DNA from: Puccinellia tenuiflora
Taxonomy: Eukaryota; Streptophyta; Magnoliopsida; Poales; Poaceae
NCBI GenBank assembly: GCA_012064385.1
Contig: QRDG01001848.1
Span: forward strand, 516,903 to 580,902
Direction: 5' to 3'
Length of the DNA stretch: 64,000 bases
The stretch's first letter is position 1; each line of letters starts with the position of its first letter. The notes beneath the pieces are model-generated. The model saw only the letters and a program-made list of their open reading frames with translations, was not told where the DNA came from and did not search any database. This document shows, one piece after another, positions 33,014 to 44,424 of the stretch. The position numbers and the translations under genes were made by a program.

Positions 33014-35810
33014 TATACTAGTTATAAATGTTTAAATGTCCCATTTACACTTGTGGTGAGCTAAGTATTTGATACTTGTGCTGTTTTGTGAAAACAGGGC
33101 CCGCCGTTTGAGAAGTGCATGGAGGGACTGAGTGGATTTCGCGGGAGGATGGCAATCAAGGAGTTGATGCTGGCGATGTTCTGCTTCTACATTTATCGTT
33201 TTAAATTAGAGGATTTGAATGAGTTTTGTAATCGAATTAAGTGTGATCTTAAATTAGTGTGTCTCGTTTTGTGAGACGGTCATTCATGTTAAAGACAAGT
33301 GGTTGTTCTATTTTCATGAGTAATCCTTTTTGGAGATCACGTTTCGATTATGAGATTATTGTCCTTTGTTAGATTTAAACGATAATTAGTTAAACACTTA
33401 TAAAATAAAGACATGCTAAAATATCCAATACTTAATGATGAGATTTGTTTTAGTTGTGCTATAGTGTTGATGAGTATTCTGATGCGCATCACCAAGTAGC
33501 ATAATTAAAAATGCCATTTTCTGAAAATGCCATGAGTAACTGGAAAATAAACACAAGTGTTGGTGGAATTTTTCAGTTAATAAGAGACATCATTATTTTA
33601 TGTTTTTCATCGTGAATGAGTGAATAGGAGTATTTATTCATGTCATGATGAGACCTTGGAAGTAAAGGATATTGAGTTAACAAGATAATTGAGTCTTTTC
33701 GATTTGATCAAAAGAGACAAAATATTTGAGTTATTGTTTAGTATGGAGACTTGTGACAAGTGTTATCACAAATTACAATATTTAGAGATTATTCAAAAGT
33801 GTTTTGATAAACCTAAAGTATTGTAGTCACATTATATTTGATATTATGTGGTCATAAAGAAGGGATTTGGTTTTAAGGTTTTATTTGTATCATTTAGATT
33901 TATTTTGATAACACTCTGTTTTAAATAAAGGATCTATTTAATGATTTGCGTTTTCGCATATGAGTTATGTGAAATAGTGGTTTCAATAATTATGAGATAA
34001 TTAAAAACCAAAGCAAATGAAGTTTTGTAGAATATTCATATGAGATTATGAATAAAGATTCCACAATGTGAGACTAAAAGGAACAAACCAATGTGTTTGG
34101 TTGTATTGTGTGTTTTAGTGGTTTTATCATGAAATGGTTTCATGGATAAAAGATTTGTTGGAATAAATTTAGAAAGCTTAAATCTTGCATGTTTATGTAT
34201 CAAGTGGCACATATGTAAAGTGCTATGTTGGTTAAAACTTGACACATAAAAGTTTTAATGATGATGATCATTGAATTTTGGTTTAGCTTGTCTAAAGAGA
34301 AGTAGGGTTCAAGAATATGAAATTTTGTCAAAAGTTGCAAAATAATATTCATGATTTACTTGTCATGTTTGAGAAACAAGACATACCTACAAAACTACAA
34401 AAAGGAGAAATAGAAACTTTAAATACGAAAGTGACTAAGAGTCATCCCATATTGAGTTTAAATCACAAAGTAACTGTTACTTGATTTTGTGAAAAGAATG
34501 TTTCATATATTTATTCCGCAAAGAGTTTGTGTGGATTAAATAAAACTTAGAGCTGGCAAGGTGCTGGCGTTTCGTATATGAGTTCTCGAATCTTAAGAGT
34601 TAAGAATATTTTTTGGAGGAGTCCAAAGTGTCGAGAAAGTGCATAAGAAACTGAGTGAGATCTAATTAAGATATGTGGTGACATATATTAAGTTAGAGCA
34701 GAAACTAATTTCCATAATCAAAATATGTGTGACATATGTTTGAGTGGGAACTAGTTAATCATGGTCAAATATAAAGATAACATATTTCTGAGTGGGAGCC
34801 ATAGTGGCTTCACAATTTAATATGTATATGGTGTATATTTGAGTGGGAGTTTACAACATCGTGTTTGAATGAAATGGAGATTTCGTAAATGTTGTAAATG
34901 TTGTCATGGACCAATGCATAACTTATGAAGTTAGTTTGAACGTCAAATATTCATGTAGATGAATGTATCTATGAAGGATAGATAAGTTTGATAAATATTA
35001 AAGTCAGGATGTTTAACCTAAACAAGTTTTGAAGGAGTTCAAAATGAAACAAGAGAAGAACGGTTCATCTCATTGTAACATATAGGTGAAACATTGAGTT
35101 GAGAACTCAGTACAAATTGATGGTTGGAGGATATGTTGGAATTCGCTGTGAATTGTTCATAGGTCTCAACATATAAGAACCATGTATTTGACGATATGCG
35201 ACCCAAGTTCTTAATTGTAAGAACATGTTGAATGAGGAGTCATTTTTCATGAAATTGAGATGAATTTAGAAAATGGTAGACTTGGTTGAAGTCATAAAGC
35301 CAGACTAAATTGGAGATCTTTTAGAGTCAGAGCAGCGCAGCGAAAGCATGATCGGAAATATCGAAGTGCAAATTACACTGTCGACTTGTTAAGTCTACAA
35401 CATATAGGAGTATATGATTAATTCGAGGATTGAAATAAGATATAATATTTTGGTTTGAGAAAGTTGTTTCAAGATCGAGTGAGTTCCGGATGCATATGTC
35501 ATGAGAAAGTCCATTTGACTGATCATACAGGCATAAAAGGATACGAATATCTCACTCTATAACCAAACATATTATATGCATTATATGATAATGAGTTTTA
35601 TCATGTGATGATAGGAAGTTTATCATGTGATGATAAAGTAATGTCAAATTAGGTGACAGTTACAAATTTTTGCAAAGGACATAAAGAGCTGTAAAGTACA
35701 GAGCACGGACAGAACCTCTTCCACAAGCAAACATGATCAGCACTGAGACTTCATGAGTGAGACTCCATGGGTGTTGGATCGAGGAAATGTAAACTAGATT
35801 ATTGACTCTA
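33014..35810 (+). other. AT-rich noncoding internal region of element B
   Basis: No open frame of note. It matches element A 10989-13828 in inverted orientation throughout, so it is a conserved noncoding part of this family. Confidence 0.8.
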
Positions 35811-35825
35811 GTGCAAGTGGGAGAC
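35811..35825 (+). other. Polypurine tract of element B
   Basis: GTGCAAGTGGGAGAC lies directly before the 3' LTR, the expected priming site for plus-strand DNA. Confidence 0.85.
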
Positions 35826-37745
35826 TGTTGGGAATATGCCCTAGAGGCAATAATAAAATGGTTTATTAAGCATATTCACGTTTATGATAATAGTTTATTA
35901 TCCATGCTATAATTGTATTAAATGGAAACATAATACATGTGTGGAATATAAACACCCGGAGTCCCTAGTGAGCCTCTACAGGACTAGTTCGTTGATCAAG
36001 AGATAGTTAGAGTTTCCTAACTATGGACTTGTTATAGTCACTTGATAACGGAGTCATATCATTAAGAGTAATGGTGTGATGGACATGACCCAAATAAAGA
36101 AGTTGCAATTAATCGTGTCACAAAAGTTTTGTTGTCAACACTTTTTAATATGCCAAATATAGTTTCCTTAGACCATGAGATTATATCACTCCCGTTCACC
36201 GGAGGAATACTTTGTGGACATCAAACGTCACTTCGTAACTGGGTGATTAGAAAGGTGGCTTTCAGGTATCTCCGATGGTGGGTTGTTGGGTGATATGAAT
36301 CAAGAGTGGGATTTGTCCCTCCATGTGACGGAGAAGATATCTCCAGGCCTTCTCGGTAATATAGCATCAAAAGTCTGCAGACAGGTGATTAGGTGGTAAT
36401 CACGAGGATCCTATATTATGGACGAGTAAAGAGAACTTGCCGGTAACGAGATAAAACTGGCCATGGGGATGTCAACGATTATATCTCGGGCAAGTAAAAT
36501 ATCGTGAGACAAAGGGAATCGTATATAAGATTAATTGAATCTCCGGCATCGTGGTTCAATTAAGAAAAAGGTTTTTGTTGAGTGTATAGGAATTAATATG
36601 GGCATCCCGGTCCCGCTATTAATTATTGATATGATCATGTCTATGCATTCTCGAACCCGTAGGGTCACACACTTAACGTTCCGATGAATTTAGGTTTTGC
36701 GATGAATTAAATGATGAATTGAACGAATGGTGATTCGGAGTCTCGGATGGGATCCCGGACGTCACGAGAGGTTCCGGAGGAGTCCGGAGAATAAGATTCA
36801 TATATGGAAAGTGGTTTCCGGAGGTTTCGGAAAAGTTCCGGAAATTATTTATAGGGTACCGGAAGGTTCCGGAATGTTCTAGAAGGTTCTAGAAGTGGGA
36901 CCACATATTGTATGGGTCCCACATGGACCAAAGGGGTGCAGCTGGCCACTTGGGCCAGCCGCACCACCCAATGGCCCACATGGGCATGCGGCTAAGGAAG
37001 GGGGGGAACCCACTCCTAGTTGGACTAGGAGTTGGGCCCTCCACCCTTTAGGAAAGGGGGCCCAAGGAGGAGTCCTAGAAGGACTCCAACTTGGGGGGCA
37101 AGCCAGGGCCGGCCGGCCCCTTGCCCTAACCCTAGCCGGCCAGCCACCTATAAAAAGGGGGCAAAGGGGGAGGGGTGCGGCACCTCTTGAGCTGCCGCCC
37201 CAAGCACCCTGCCGCACCACCTCCTCCACCCTAACCCTAGCCGCGCCACCCCTTGCCCGAAGGGCTGCCGCCGCCTCACCTCCACCTTAGAGCTGCCGCA
37301 CCACCTCTCCCCGTAGGGCTGCTGCGCCACCTCCACCTCTCCCTCTCCTCTTGCTTGGCTTGGCGAAGCCCTGCTCGTGGAGATCGTCATCATCACCGGC
37401 ACTACCGTCGTGCTGCTGAGATCATCAAGGCCACGTCCTCTCGCTTGCGGGATCAAGGAGTTGACGTCTTCATCGAGCCGTACGTGTGGACACCGCGGAG
37501 GTGCTGCCCGTTGCTGCACTTCACCGGATTGGATCTCGAGGATAATACATCTCCTCGCGACTAGACGAGTCTAGTTGCGGGGATCGACTAGCCAACCCCT
37601 GCACCGACAAAACGCGTTTGTTGATCTTCAAGGGTAAGAGATTGGATCTCACCTTCGCTATCTTCATCTCGTAGATCTAGATCCTTGGGGTTTATTCCGC
37701 TTGCTGCGTAGGAAAATTTTTGTTTTCTATGTTGCGACCCCGTCA
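35826..37745 (+). repeat. 3' LTR of element B (1920 bp)
   Basis: TGTTGGGAATATGCC to GCGACCCCGTCA, nearly identical to 29228-31149. Confidence 0.94.
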
Positions 37746-38310
37746 GCATGAGGCGGAGCGGTGTACATCTACCGCGTTGACGATGACGAGTCTCTGTGGC
37801 GTGGCGCTGCGGAGTCTTGGCGATGGTGCATGTTGATGGACTCGCGCAGGATGGTGGAGTTGTCTGGCGTCGTGGCGGTGCCGACGGTAGGCCTGGCAAG
37901 GTAATCACGTTGATCTCTCCTAGATGCGATGACGGATGATGGTGGCAGCAACTTCTGATGTGCGTAGTGGCGTGCATTGAGGATCAGCTGGACCGGTTTG
38001 TGCTTCCGGTGCGCTGTTGGGCGGCCTGATTGAAGCCTCCGGATTTAGATGATGTGCGTAGGTGTGTGAGGTCAGGGCAATGGCTCCGATTGGTCCACCC
38101 CTTCATCAAGTTTGTAGGTGTAGCAAGTTTTTGCCTGGACGGTGGCTTCCAGATAATCAATGTATCTTTTTGTACGGCTCGGTGGTTTATAGATGGACGG
38201 TGTGGTTTCTGTTGTCTTTTTATTAATAAAAACGGTTGTGTGCATCCTTTGGATGCAGAGGCTGGGGTGGTACACCCTCCATTTAAAATAAATCAATAAC
38301 AAAGGCAAAG
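37746..38310 (+). mobile_element. Retroposon, right part with LINE-type 3' tail
   Basis: Continues the retroposon split by element B. The end CGGTTGTGTGCATCCTTTGG, ATGCAGAGGCTGGGG and then ACACCCTCCATTTAAA resembles the recurrent 3' end of grass LINE-type retroposons. No protein domain was found. Confidence 0.6.
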
Positions 38311-39133
38311 CTTTTGCATCGCTTCAAAAAAAGTTTAGCTACACCATTAAATTTACAAGATCAGAAACTCTGTACCCCAAAGATTACATCTTGATTTTGT
38401 AATCAGATCAATGTTACGAGGTTAGAAACAACACGCACATCGTCAACAAGATCTTGTAAATAAGGAAGCACCATTATCGGTACGAATAATAAGAAAATTG
38501 CACCGTATGATTATCTCTCACATTGTGAAAATCATAACTCTGTGTGGAAAAACTCAAGTAAGACTCTACAACAACAAAGTTCAACTTATGAAGAAAGAGA
38601 AAGTGACACACACAACTTCTATGGACCTTTTACACCATCAACTCTTATTTTGGAGAGGAAAACACAGATATAGTAGTACAAAATATTAAAATTCAGGGGA
38701 AAAGATGCAGTCACATCTCTCACCTATGACTTTGTTTTGTTCAAGTTAGCAACCACTGGTTAATTCCACATGTTGTCTTAGCCAGTTCTGTTTTCCAATC
38801 GTAGCATTTTCCCCGTCTTAATTTTCAAACTTCCAATAGTGCCTTATCAACTTATGCTCACTTCATTATTATCCCATGGCTTAGTGATAACCCTATTGCA
38901 CATACAAATTGGACAATGTTCAGGTACGCACATGTAACTACATACCCGCTCTTGTAATTGCATAACTAATATGTGATATATACGTCGAGCATCATTTGGT
39001 CATTGTGCATCGATGCATAATTACTTGCATTATTCTCTAAACTACACAACAATAGTAAGAAAAAATACATATGGAAAAGCTCAGGCTCACCGATGACATC
39101 TTTAATAATAATAAAGGTTACATATAACCAATT
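38311..39133. other. AT-rich intergenic DNA, nothing recognised
   Basis: No gene, repeat boundary or promoter seen. Confidence 0.5.
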
Positions 39134-39141
39134 AGTGAAAA

Positions 39142-39470
39142 GCGGGGAATGAAGATTTGGCTCCCGAACTAATATGCTCTAGGCCGATTAGGCTTTTTAA
39201 AAAAAATAGTAAGACATTTCAAAAAAAAATAATGAAAAATTATCCAAATGTTCTATGTACGTGCACTGTGCAAAAAAATCTAATAAAGATATTTTTAAAT
39301 CCCATGTGGGTCAATGACTTTTTTTCGTGCGGAGCACCACAAATGCCATCATCATGAAACTTTACACGTGGTAGAACACTTCGATATGTTTGTTGACACT
39401 TTTATACTATTTTTATTTCCTACCTGGGCATGAGCATATGAGCTCGGGAGCCGTTGTGAATTTCTGTAAT
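39142..39470. mobile_element. MITE with GGCTCCCGA-type terminal repeats (MULE-like)
   Basis: The left GGCTCCCGAACTAATATGCT (about 39160-39179) and the reverse complement of the right end, GGCTCCCGAGCTCATATGCT (39433-39452), match at 18 of 20 positions. Imperfect flanking repeats AGTGAAAA and GGTGAAAA may be the target duplication. The same terminal motif appears in the elements at 50040-51330 and 62018-62190. Exact ends are uncertain. Confidence 0.65.
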
Positions 39471-39599
39471 AGGTGAAAAACAACATATTAGATGATATAA
39501 GTGACATCCAACCAGTAAATTTTACTTCTAAATTTCAATCACCATCTCAGAGTAAATCGAGTAGACAATTCAGCACTCTCGAAAATATTTTAACACGGA

Positions 39600-39966
39600 T
39601 GAGGGTTTCAAGAGTAAATTCCTCAAAAATATAAGGATATTTGTATGCAAAACAATTTAACCACGATTTACTTTCAAATATGTAAGGATATTTGTGTGTA
39701 TTATTTGTTTCAAGTATTGAATTGTTTTATACTCCTACATGATTTACATCAAATGTCCCATGATTTACTTTTGGGTTTCAAGAGTAAAACGCTTTAAACA
39801 TGTATGAATATTCAAGGGTTTCCACCCAAATGATCAAGCGTTTTGAGACTATCTTTCATGTTTCGTTACAATAAGAAACCCTAGTGTTTTGTTACAACAA
39901 GAAATCCTAGTGTTTAATTATTTAGAATATTCTGTTAACAATAAGAAATTCTAGTGTTTTGTTACA
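39600..39966. repeat. Short local repeats upstream of the ELOF1 locus
   Basis: GGGTTTCAAGAGTAAA occurs near 39605 and 39774. A unit of about 27 bp, close to ACAATAAGAAACCCTAGTGT, occurs three times between 39866 and 39962. Confidence 0.65.
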
Positions 39967-40253
39967 CACGAAGTCAGGTATGAATTTTTTATCAGAATAT
40001 GACATAGTGTGTTTGCAACTCTCGGGGCAAAGACTTGGCCAAGATGCCATGCGTATGCAATCAGCATCCTTGCAGAGAATTGATCGAATTTTCCGAGCGT
40101 GCAAAACAAAAAAGCTTCATCAATCCACTCAAGAAGATGCAGATCGTACCGAGGCACGCGTCAGTGCCAGAATTACATCTATTCGATCGTTTGTCTTGCA
40201 AACAAAGGACGAACCAAACTATTGAAAGAAGGAGAAAGATCGATCGATGGCGG

Positions 40254-40559
40254 TCACGCGTAATCGTCGTCGTCGTCGTAGTAAGAGTTCCGAGCGGCTC
40301 TGTCGACGCCCTCGTTGGCCTTCTCGCACTCGTCGATCCACTCGCCGTAGACGTCGATGGGCTCGGTGAGGGCGTGCGCCTTGGTGGAGTAGCTCTCCTT
40401 GCAGACGTGGCAGGCGGCCTCGGCGACGCAGAGCTTGAGGTCGATGGTGCACTCGACGCTGCCGGCGTGGTTGCAGAACGGGCAGCAGAAGGCCGTCTCC
40501 AGCTTCTCCGCCTTCTTCCGGGGCGCCGCCTTCGCGCGGGTCGATTTCCGCTTCCCCAT
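40254..40559 (-). CDS. ELOF1: Transcription elongation factor 1 homolog (ELOF1/Elf1 family)
   Basis: Single-exon frame of 101 residues. A basic start (MGKRKSTRAKAAPRKKAEKL) is followed by the zinc-binding domain CCPFCNHAGSVEC ... CHVCKESY, then the family signature ALTEPIDVYGEWIDECEK and an acidic tail (YYDDDDDYA). The four zinc cysteines, in two CxxC pairs (CPFC and CHVC), are present. The length fits plant homologs, which carry an extra acidic tail beyond the core of about 80 residues. ELOF1 travels with RNA polymerase II in the nucleus, supporting elongation through chromatin and transcription-coupled repair. The frame is intact and the ATG is the first in frame. A TATA-like box lies about 210 bp upstream, and a 54-bp duplication occupies the probable 5' untranslated region. 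No neighbour is functionally linked. Confidence 0.96.
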   Translation of the reverse strand: MGKRKSTRAKAAPRKKAEKLETAFCCPFCNHAGSVECTIDLKLCVAEAACHVCKESYSTKAHALTEPIDVYGEWIDECEKANEGVDRAARNSYYDDDDDYA

Positions 40560-40657
40560 AGCGCCGATCGGATCGAGCTAGCTACGGCAGCTTTGCGGTG
40601 TCGCGGCGGCGGTGGCGGCAGGTAGATCGGGGGGCAAAGCTTGGGGTTGCTCGGAGA

Positions 40658-40765
40658 GATAGAGGAGATTGGTAATGCGGCGACGGTTTTGTGATGCCGC
40701 GTCCTGGGCGTGATAGAGGAGATTGGTAATGCGACGAGGGTTTTGTGATGCCGCGTCCTGGGCGT
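40658..40765. repeat. 54-bp tandem duplication upstream of ELOF1
   Basis: 40658-40711 and 40712-40765 are two adjacent copies (GATAGAGGAGATTGGTAATG ... GATGCCGCGTCCTGGGCGT), differing at two positions. They lie 99-206 bp upstream of the ELOF1 ATG, between it and the TATA-like box. Confidence 0.93.
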
Positions 40766-40766
40766 G

Positions 40767-40775
40767 CTTATATTG
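40767..40775 (-). promoter_or_regulatory. TATA-like box for ELOF1
   Basis: On the minus strand CAATATAAG lies about 210 bp upstream of the ATG. A start site 30 bp downstream would place both copies of the 54-bp repeat in the 5' untranslated region. Confidence 0.45.
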
Positions 40776-40779
40776 ATGG

Positions 40780-42250
40780 AGTCGGTTGGTTTGTTAACCG
40801 TGTCGGAGTCGATCGAGGTTGTTTCTTGTTCCGCGCGTCCAGGTGGTTGCAGACTGCAGTTGCCGATCTTGCCACTTGCGGGCTTAAAACGGGAAGGCCC
40901 AAAGAGGCCCGTCCTCAGAGTGGGATGGCTTTTTTTTTTTTGAGGGGATAAACAAAAGAGTGGGGTGGCATTATGGCAAGTTAAGAACCATGCCACGTAC
41001 CGATGGCGATTAGGTCTAGAGAAAATGTTGCTCGTCTTCCTTGTCCTTCCCACCGCCCCGACAACACCACCACCATCCACACCACCGTTGATCTCTGATC
41101 GGTAAACACGAACGTAAACACAACCTACCCGGAAATTATCACTTACGGTCTTGTCGCCGATTCACAATTGGAGATGAAGAAATCGGGTGTTGCCATGGAG
41201 CCATTTATTTGCTCGACGGGACTGCGGCGTACCTGATCATCGCGAACACCATCCCGGTGAGGTTATCAAAGGGTTCTAAACCTCTGCCTTGGCCAGGTGA
41301 TATATGTGAAGTTCGATGGCGAGGGCGAGATGGAGGTCAGATCCGTCGCGATTGATGCGTTGGAGCGAGATCGGACGATGAGAAAACACCAATCAAGATG
41401 AATATATTGACTGGTATCAGTTTCAAGCCATCAGATTGTGTGTGACTTCAAGCTCGACCTCCCAACAGTGGTGTTGATTGAATTTAGAAGGACCTGCCCT
41501 ACATGGCAGTGTCTCGTTTATCAACAATGTCAGTTTTCCGCCACTTGGCTCATCCATCACCATTGATGATGGTGGGGTGGTGACCGGTTTTTGGCAGACA
41601 TCTTCGATCAGGAGGATCATCAATGAGTAGGGGATTGAAGATCATTACAGGTAGCTCTGGCTGATCCCATCTAGGGTTCCACCGACATGCCCTCCGTCGC
41701 TCAGCTGGATCCGTCAAGATCTACCCACTCTTTGTTTGTTTGGGTCGAAGGATTGTTACCCAGCATTTGTAGAGGGGATATTTCATCGAGAGCCTAAACT
41801 TATTAGCATATCGAAGGATCTCTTGGGGCTCAGTCGCTTTAGGGCTACATTCGCAGTGGTGGTGCAACATCTAGTCATGGCCACGACCCGGTAAAGGGGT
41901 GGGGCTGGTGGCCGATAGCAAGCCAAGCCGAATCAACTGGCACCGTAATTCCCAACCTGATCGCGCCCTACTCTGATGCCAAATCAAAACCAACAAAATC
42001 CTCCTCCCTTAAAGAAAGAAGATCAATAGCAAGCCGACCCCTACAATTCCTCAGACACATCAACTTTATCCTCCATACCAAGCGCTACTGTTGTCTGGAT
42101 GCAATAATCAACCAGTTGTTATCGTGATTAGAGAGACTGTAGAAAAATAGAGAAGGTGACGGATCATATGTATGCGAAAATGATTTGGGGTCATTTCATC
42201 GCAATTGTGTCAAAACAAAACAAAACAATGTATCATCAATTTTCCAGAGT
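40780..42250. other. Unassigned intergenic DNA, probably decayed retroelement
   Basis: Only short open frames, without recognisable domains, were found. Codon-like composition around 41150-41900 hints at old coding material (possibly gag-like), but I could not identify it. Confidence 0.35.
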
Positions 42251-42252
42251 AG

Positions 42253-43189
42253 ATGAATTTGCATCCATGTGCAACATTCTTCGGTAGCTCTGCTAAAGAA
42301 TTAGGGTTCTACCATGTGGAGGTTCCTTTTGATTCAGAGACACATTGTCAACTTAAAAAATGGTGGTATGTTCGCAATCAAACAAGGGAATGTTACTATT
42401 TCAAATTTGGGACAAATGTTATCTTGATTATTTTCGCAAACACAAAGCTTGGCTGTGACAAATCGGAGTGGTCGATACGTAAACTTTTGTTTTGTGCTTC
42501 CCACTACTGAAGCATGTATCAGAGCTTATTCAGTGACCTACTTTAGTTTTAGAGGAGGGTGTTGCAACAGTTAAAATCACTAAATGGGAACGGGTGGTTG
42601 ATACTTTTGCTTAAGTCGAGGAAACATGGATTTAGATAGAAGGTATCCCACCAAGTGTGCTAGGAAGGTATTTGCCCATGTGGCATCGGGCTTTGGTATG
42701 ATGGTTGGTGTAGATTGTGCATGCTTAAAATATTCTATGAATAAGTCAGAATCAAGGTTGCATGAGATCCCACTTAAGTCCCTCTTGAGAGGTCGATAGA
42801 AATGAAGATAATTTTTTTTGGGGGGGGGGGGGGGGGGGTAAGGTAGAAGGTTTGACACAAATAGAAGAATATCCATATGAGGAAGATGATGAGATGGAGG
42901 GTGATGACACTAAAAAGTTTAAAAATTGGATGATGGTTTGAATCATGATATTAACATAAAATATTTCTACGGAATACACATCTACGAGTACTTGTTAAGT
43001 ATCTACAAGGAAAGTAGCTACACATGAGGTTGAGTGTTTTCATCCTGTTCGGTTGCAAGAACCACTATTGTATGAACTCGTAACAGTGAGAGTTCAGGAT
43101 AACACAACAATAACTAAGGATAATTATGATAATGTACCTTTGTTGTTAGCTGATTAAGATGGGAGATGACTGTGACAATCTTGTGAGGG
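42253..43189 (+). mobile_element. Decayed retroelement ORF (gag/DUF4283-like), left part
   Basis: The translation MNLHPCATFFGSSAKELGFY and HVEVPFDSET resembles the start of a large family of grass retroelement-derived proteins. Later fragments in shifted frames (IEGIPPS; HVASGFGMMVGVDCACLK) recall the DUF4283-type block of the same proteins. Many frameshifts and stops are present. It is interrupted at 43190 by a solo LTR and probably continues at 45373. A run of 19 G lies at 42820-42838. Confidence 0.5.
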
Positions 43190-43194
43190 GATCT
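43190..43194. repeat. Target-site duplication GATCT (left) of solo LTR
   Basis: GATCT precedes the LTR and recurs at 45368-45372. Confidence 0.88.
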
Positions 43195-44220
43195 TGAAAG
43201 TGCATGGTTGCCCCCATGTGTGGTTTTGGTAATTAATGACAATCTCTATGGCCAAATGTTTGCATTGAGATATCTTTATAGATCTTGTCCATGGGAAAAG
43301 ATTGGAGTTCATGTGTTGGACTCTAGAAGAGTATATGATGACCAAGCCATCATATACATCAAGAGAAGAAGAATAAGATGAAGTGCAAGTGGATACATGA
43401 AGACGGAGCTTAGCAAGGCTTTCCCATAATTGGATGTATGGGGGAGAATTTGAAGAAGTCTTCATCAAGCATGTGCTTGCATGCACAAACAAGAAAGGTG
43501 GTCCAACTTGAGGGAGTCAAGATCGTCATCATCTAGCTCAAGTGGATTATACACAAGGCAAAGGTATGATCTTGATAGGTTTTCTATTTTACCGGTCTCA
43601 TGATGTCAGTTGAGAGATCGGGTTATAGGATAGATAACTGTACTATCAAGAGGGGCTCTCAAGTGAGTAAATTGATCGCATCTTTGTGGAGAGCTCAAAC
43701 CTTTGCATACTTGGCACATCATCTTACTTGGTTTTTATCCATGTGATAATTTAGAGCTTGTGTTCATCTCCATACCAAGCTCTAGTTCATCAAAAACGGA
43801 TTTCATGAATATCTTCTTGCGTTTTTTATATTGCAGGTTTTACAGGTTTGTCTCTTCTAAGAGAGGTCAAACTCACTCCTTATGATTTCCTCCTCACATG
43901 ATGGAATATGATGTGTATATGCATAATCTTGTAGGGCTTGTGATTATCTTCGAAACAAGCCCAAAATCATAGAAAACGGAGACTTGATGAAAAACTTGTT
44001 GGTTTTTTATGTTGGAGGATTTACCGGTTGTTCCTTTTTAGAGAAGGTTTACCTTTCTACATTTGGTTTTATTCTCCATTATTGTACTATGATGTTTCTC
44101 TGTATGATCTTGTAGAGCTCTTCGTTGCGGTTCCAACGAGCCCAAGATCATCGAAATCGGAGTCCGGGTGAAAAAGTTATTGCAGTTTTCGTTTTGCTGT
44201 TTCTGCAGTTTTTCTGTAGG

Positions 44221-44379
44221 CCGGAGTCTCCGGCCCTAGACCGGAGTCTCCGGTCTGAAACTTTGTTTTTTTGTCGAAAGGGTGGTGCGGCTCTGTTGCC
44301 CTGCCGGAGACACCCCGGAATGACCCCGGAGTCTCCGGTAGGGCCGGAGTCTCCGGCCTGGGCAGACCGGAGTCTCCGG
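44221..44379. promoter_or_regulatory. Five exact CCGGAGTCTCCGG repeats in LTR U3
   Basis: The 13-bp word, almost a palindrome, occurs at 44221, 44241, 44326, 44344 and 44367. The last copy ends 37 bp before the TATA box at 44416. Clustering next to the promoter suggests protein-binding sites or a regulatory tandem array. Confidence 0.7.
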
Positions 44380-44415
44380 GGTAAGTTTTCTGCAATGGCT
44401 CTTTTTCGTGGGGAC

Positions 44416-44424
44416 CTATAAAGG
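44416..44424 (+). promoter_or_regulatory. TATA box of the solo LTR
   Basis: CTATAAAGG in the middle of the LTR, followed by a transcribed-type leader sequence. Confidence 0.65.

Larger units (their letters stand above)
29228..37745 (+). mobile_element. Non-autonomous Angela-like Copia LTR element B, gag-only (8518 bp)
   Basis: Complete structure on the plus strand: 5' LTR 29228-31149, primer binding site 31151-31162 (TGGTATCAGAGC), a gag-like ORF at 32384-33013, about 2.8 kb noncoding, polypurine tract GTGCAAGTGGGAGAC at 35811-35825, and 3' LTR 35826-37745. Flanks GCATC and GCATG match at four of five positions, consistent with an aged target duplication. No other retroviral-type domain is present. 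The two LTRs differ at roughly 30 positions by eye (about 1.5 percent), suggesting a recent insertion. It is colinear with element A on the opposite strand. Confidence 0.94.

Noticed and set aside
40061..41080. 339-codon minus-strand open frame overlapping ELOF1
   Set aside because: It is in a different frame from the clearly conserved ELOF1 protein, is rich in Arg/Ser/Pro/Thr, and crosses its promoter and leader; a shadow frame.
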